A DNA stretch of 5,792 nucleotides from an uncultured Anaerolineaceae bacterium (GTDB taxonomy: Bacteria > Chloroflexota > Anaerolineae > Anaerolineales > Anaerolineaceae): positions 1-5,792 of the forward strand of contig CALDSL010000475.1 of the NCBI GenBank assembly GCA_937920255.1, written 5' to 3'. The notes below the pieces were generated by a model that was given only the letters and a program-made list of their open reading frames with translations, had not been told where the DNA came from and made no database searches. Below are positions 4,368 through 5,792 of the stretch, in pieces. Both the position numbers and the translations under genes were made by a program. Positions within the stretch are counted from its first letter, which is position 1. Every line of letters begins with the position of its first letter.

Positions 4368-5225
4368 ATGCCCCATCACGTTTACTTTGGCGATAATTTG
4401 CCTGTGCTGCAATCCCTGCCCGCGGAGTCGGTGGATCTGATCTACATCGACCCGCCTTTCAACACGGGCAAGATGCAGGCGCGCACGCAGATTCGCACGG
4501 AGCTGGACGCGGAGGGCGACCGCACCGGGTTCGGTGGGCGGCGCTATGCCACGGTCAAAGTGAGGTCGCGGGCGTACGGCGATATTTTTGACGACTTCCT
4601 GGCGTTTCTCGAGCCGCGGCTAGTGGAAGCGCGGCGGGTGCTCAAGCCGCGCGGCAGCCTGTATTTCCACATCGACTACCGCGAGGTGCATTACTGCAAG
4701 GTGCTGCTGGATGGCATCTTTGGGCGCGAGGCGTTTATCAACGAGATCATCTGGGCTTACGACTACGGCGGCAAGCCGCGCAACCGCTGGCCGGCCAAGC
4801 ACGATAACATCCTGTTCTACGCCAAAGATCCGCGCCACTACACCTTCAACGCCGACGAGGTGGAGCGCGAGCCGTACATGGCCCCCGGGCTGGTGAGCCC
4901 GGAGAAAGCCGCGCGCGGCAAGCTGCCCACCGACACCTGGTGGCATACGATCGTTGCCACCAACGGCAGCGAGAAGACCGGCTACCCCACCCAAAAACCG
5001 CTGGGCGTGCTGCGGCGCATCCTGCGCGCTTCGTCCAACCCGGGCGAGGTGGTGCTGGATTTCTTCGCCGGCAGCGGCACCACCGGCGCGGCCTGCCTGG
5101 AGTTGGGCCGGCAGTTTGTGCTGGTGGACAACAACCCCGAGGCGCTGCAGGTGATGGCGCGGCGCTTTGCCGGGGTGGAAGACATCTGCTGGCACGGCTG
5201 CGAAAACATCGATCTTACTCCCTGA
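4368..5225 (+). CDS. Beta-class DNA amino-methyltransferase (N6-adenine or N4-cytosine), orphan
   Basis: The 285-residue protein transfers a methyl group from SAM to an exocyclic amino group in DNA. The catalytic motif IV, DPPF, is at residues 28-31, inside YIDPPFNTGK near the N-terminus. The SAM-binding motif I, DFFAGSGTTG, is at 231-240 near the C-terminus. GYPTQKP (205-211), the usual motif X region, precedes it. This order (IV, target-recognition region, X, I) defines the beta class (N6_N4_Mtase, PF01555 type). DPPF fits m6A slightly better than m4C, where SPPY is commoner. The target-recognition region would lie roughly at 130-200, and its sequence specificity cannot be read by eye. No restriction endonuclease or specificity subunit is in the window, so it may be solitary and regulatory. 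Codon use matches the neighbours, so there is no clear sign of recent transfer. The kinase gene follows after 12 nt, suggesting co-transcription. Confidence 0.93.
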   Translation: MPHHVYFGDNLPVLQSLPAESVDLIYIDPPFNTGKMQARTQIRTELDAEGDRTGFGGRRYATVKVRSRAYGDIFDDFLAFLEPRLVEARRVLKPRGSLYFHIDYREVHYCKVLLDGIFGREAFINEIIWAYDYGGKPRNRWPAKHDNILFYAKDPRHYTFNADEVEREPYMAPGLVSPEKAARGKLPTDTWWHTIVATNGSEKTGYPTQKPLGVLRRILRASSNPGEVVLDFFAGSGTTGAACLELGRQFVLVDNNPEALQVMARRFAGVEDICWHGCENIDLTP

Positions 5226-5237
5226 ACCCCCAACCCC

Positions 5238-5792
5238 ATGAGCGAACGTCTCAGCGCCCCACCCTTCCCCCAACCCGGGCCGCGCGTGGTTGTGGTCGGC
5301 ACCACCAGCAGCGGCAAGACCACGCTGGCCGCGCGGCTGGCGGCCATCGTGGGCGTGCCGCACGTCGAGATGGACGCGCTGATGTGGCAGCCCAACTGGC
5401 AGAAGACCGAGAAGGAGGTTTTTCTGGGGCGGGTGCGCGCGGCGCTCGACCGGCCGGCGTGGGTGGTGGACGGCAATTACAGCGAGGCGCGCCCGATCAC
5501 CTGGGGGCAGGCCGACACGCTGGTGTGGATGGATTATTCACTGCCGGTGATCCTGTGGCGGCTGGCCACGCGCACGCTGCGGCGCGTGATCACCCGGGAG
5601 GTGCTGTGGGGCAACAACTATGAAACCGTGCGCGGCGCGTTCTTTGATAAGGATTCGCTGTTTTTGTATGTCTTTCCCTCGCGCAAAAAGCATCGCACGG
5701 TCTACCCGCGCCTGCTGCGCGAGGAGTACGCGCACCTGCAGGTGATCCACCTGCGCTCGCCGCGCGAAACCAAAGCGTGGCTGGATGGGCTG
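5238..5792 (+). CDS. P-loop kinase, adenylate-kinase/topology-modulation (FlaR-like) type, 3' end missing
   Basis: The frame is open for 185 residues from ATG 5238 to the window end with no stop. Walker A is GTTSSGKT at residues 21-28, preceded by the hydrophobic strand VVVV. The following pattern (hydrophobic strand, P-loop, helix LAARLAAIVGVPHVEMDAL, then MWQPNW, then a WVVDGNY motif) is that of small P-loop proteins annotated as topology modulation protein or adenylate-kinase-related kinase. Their substrate is not established. Such proteins are commonly about 170-200 residues, so the true end is probably close. The start is 12 nt after the DNA methyltransferase stop. It has no Shine-Dalgarno sequence (CCCCCAACCCC precedes it), which suggests translational coupling. 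An N-terminal extension rich in proline (APPFPQPGPR) precedes the first strand. A cytoplasmic location is expected. Confidence 0.85.
   Translation, partial: MSERLSAPPFPQPGPRVVVVGTTSSGKTTLAARLAAIVGVPHVEMDALMWQPNWQKTEKEVFLGRVRAALDRPAWVVDGNYSEARPITWGQADTLVWMDYSLPVILWRLATRTLRRVITREVLWGNNYETVRGAFFDKDSLFLYVFPSRKKHRTVYPRLLREEYAHLQVIHLRSPRETKAWLDGL

Noticed and set aside
4940..5623. A 227-codon + frame bridging the DNA methyltransferase and kinase
   Set aside because: It is out of frame with both conserved proteins and has shadow-like composition.
4368..5792. Complete restriction-modification or other defence system
   Set aside because: Only a methyltransferase and a small P-loop kinase are seen; no nuclease, helicase or specificity subunit is encoded in the window.

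Overview
The window reads as ordinary chromosome from a GC-rich bacterium. All recognisable genes lie on the + strand and are separated by repeat-filled spacers. Coding regions have strong G/C at third codon positions. The spacers carry two kinds of structured repeat: G/C-tract palindromes, and mirrored arrays of short motifs (GCGAAG and CACGAAT). From general familiarity, this repeat style together with a bacterial-type glnS suggests an environmental lineage such as Chloroflexota (Anaerolineae-like). That assignment is inference and is not proven by any gene here.

Layout. Positions 1-78 hold the 3' end of an unidentified gene, closed by a hairpin that overlaps its stop codon. A well-formed promoter (112-140) drives a tRNA-Gln(CUG) with encoded CCA (152-225). 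An intrinsic terminator follows (231-259), then glnS, glutaminyl-tRNA synthetase (287-1969). The tRNA and the enzyme that charges it are therefore adjacent, with only 27 nt between terminator and start codon. A palindromic G/C-rich repeat (1969-2097) begins on the last base of the glnS stop codon. Next is a promoter with an overlapping 10-bp palindrome, and a membrane-anchored NapH/CcoG-like ferredoxin protein (2174-2920).

The 362-nt spacer after it (2921-3282) holds a second copy of the G/C-rich repeat, split by an unrelated GCGAAG inverted-repeat element. Then come a class I SAM-dependent methyltransferase of unknown substrate (3283-4110), a ~200-bp mirror-symmetric CACGAAT palindrome (4113-4314), a beta-class DNA methyltransferase with no visible restriction partner and a probably leaderless start (4368-5225), and a P-loop kinase of the adenylate-kinase/topology-modulation (FlaR-like) type that runs off the window end (5238-5792).

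How the genes relate. The only clear functional pairing is tRNA-Gln with GlnRS. The ferredoxin protein, the two methyltransferases and the kinase share no obvious pathway. The DNA methyltransferase and kinase are 12 nt apart and are probably co-transcribed. I see no complete defence system. The most unusual content is the tRNA-terminator-synthetase arrangement and the architecture of the repeats.
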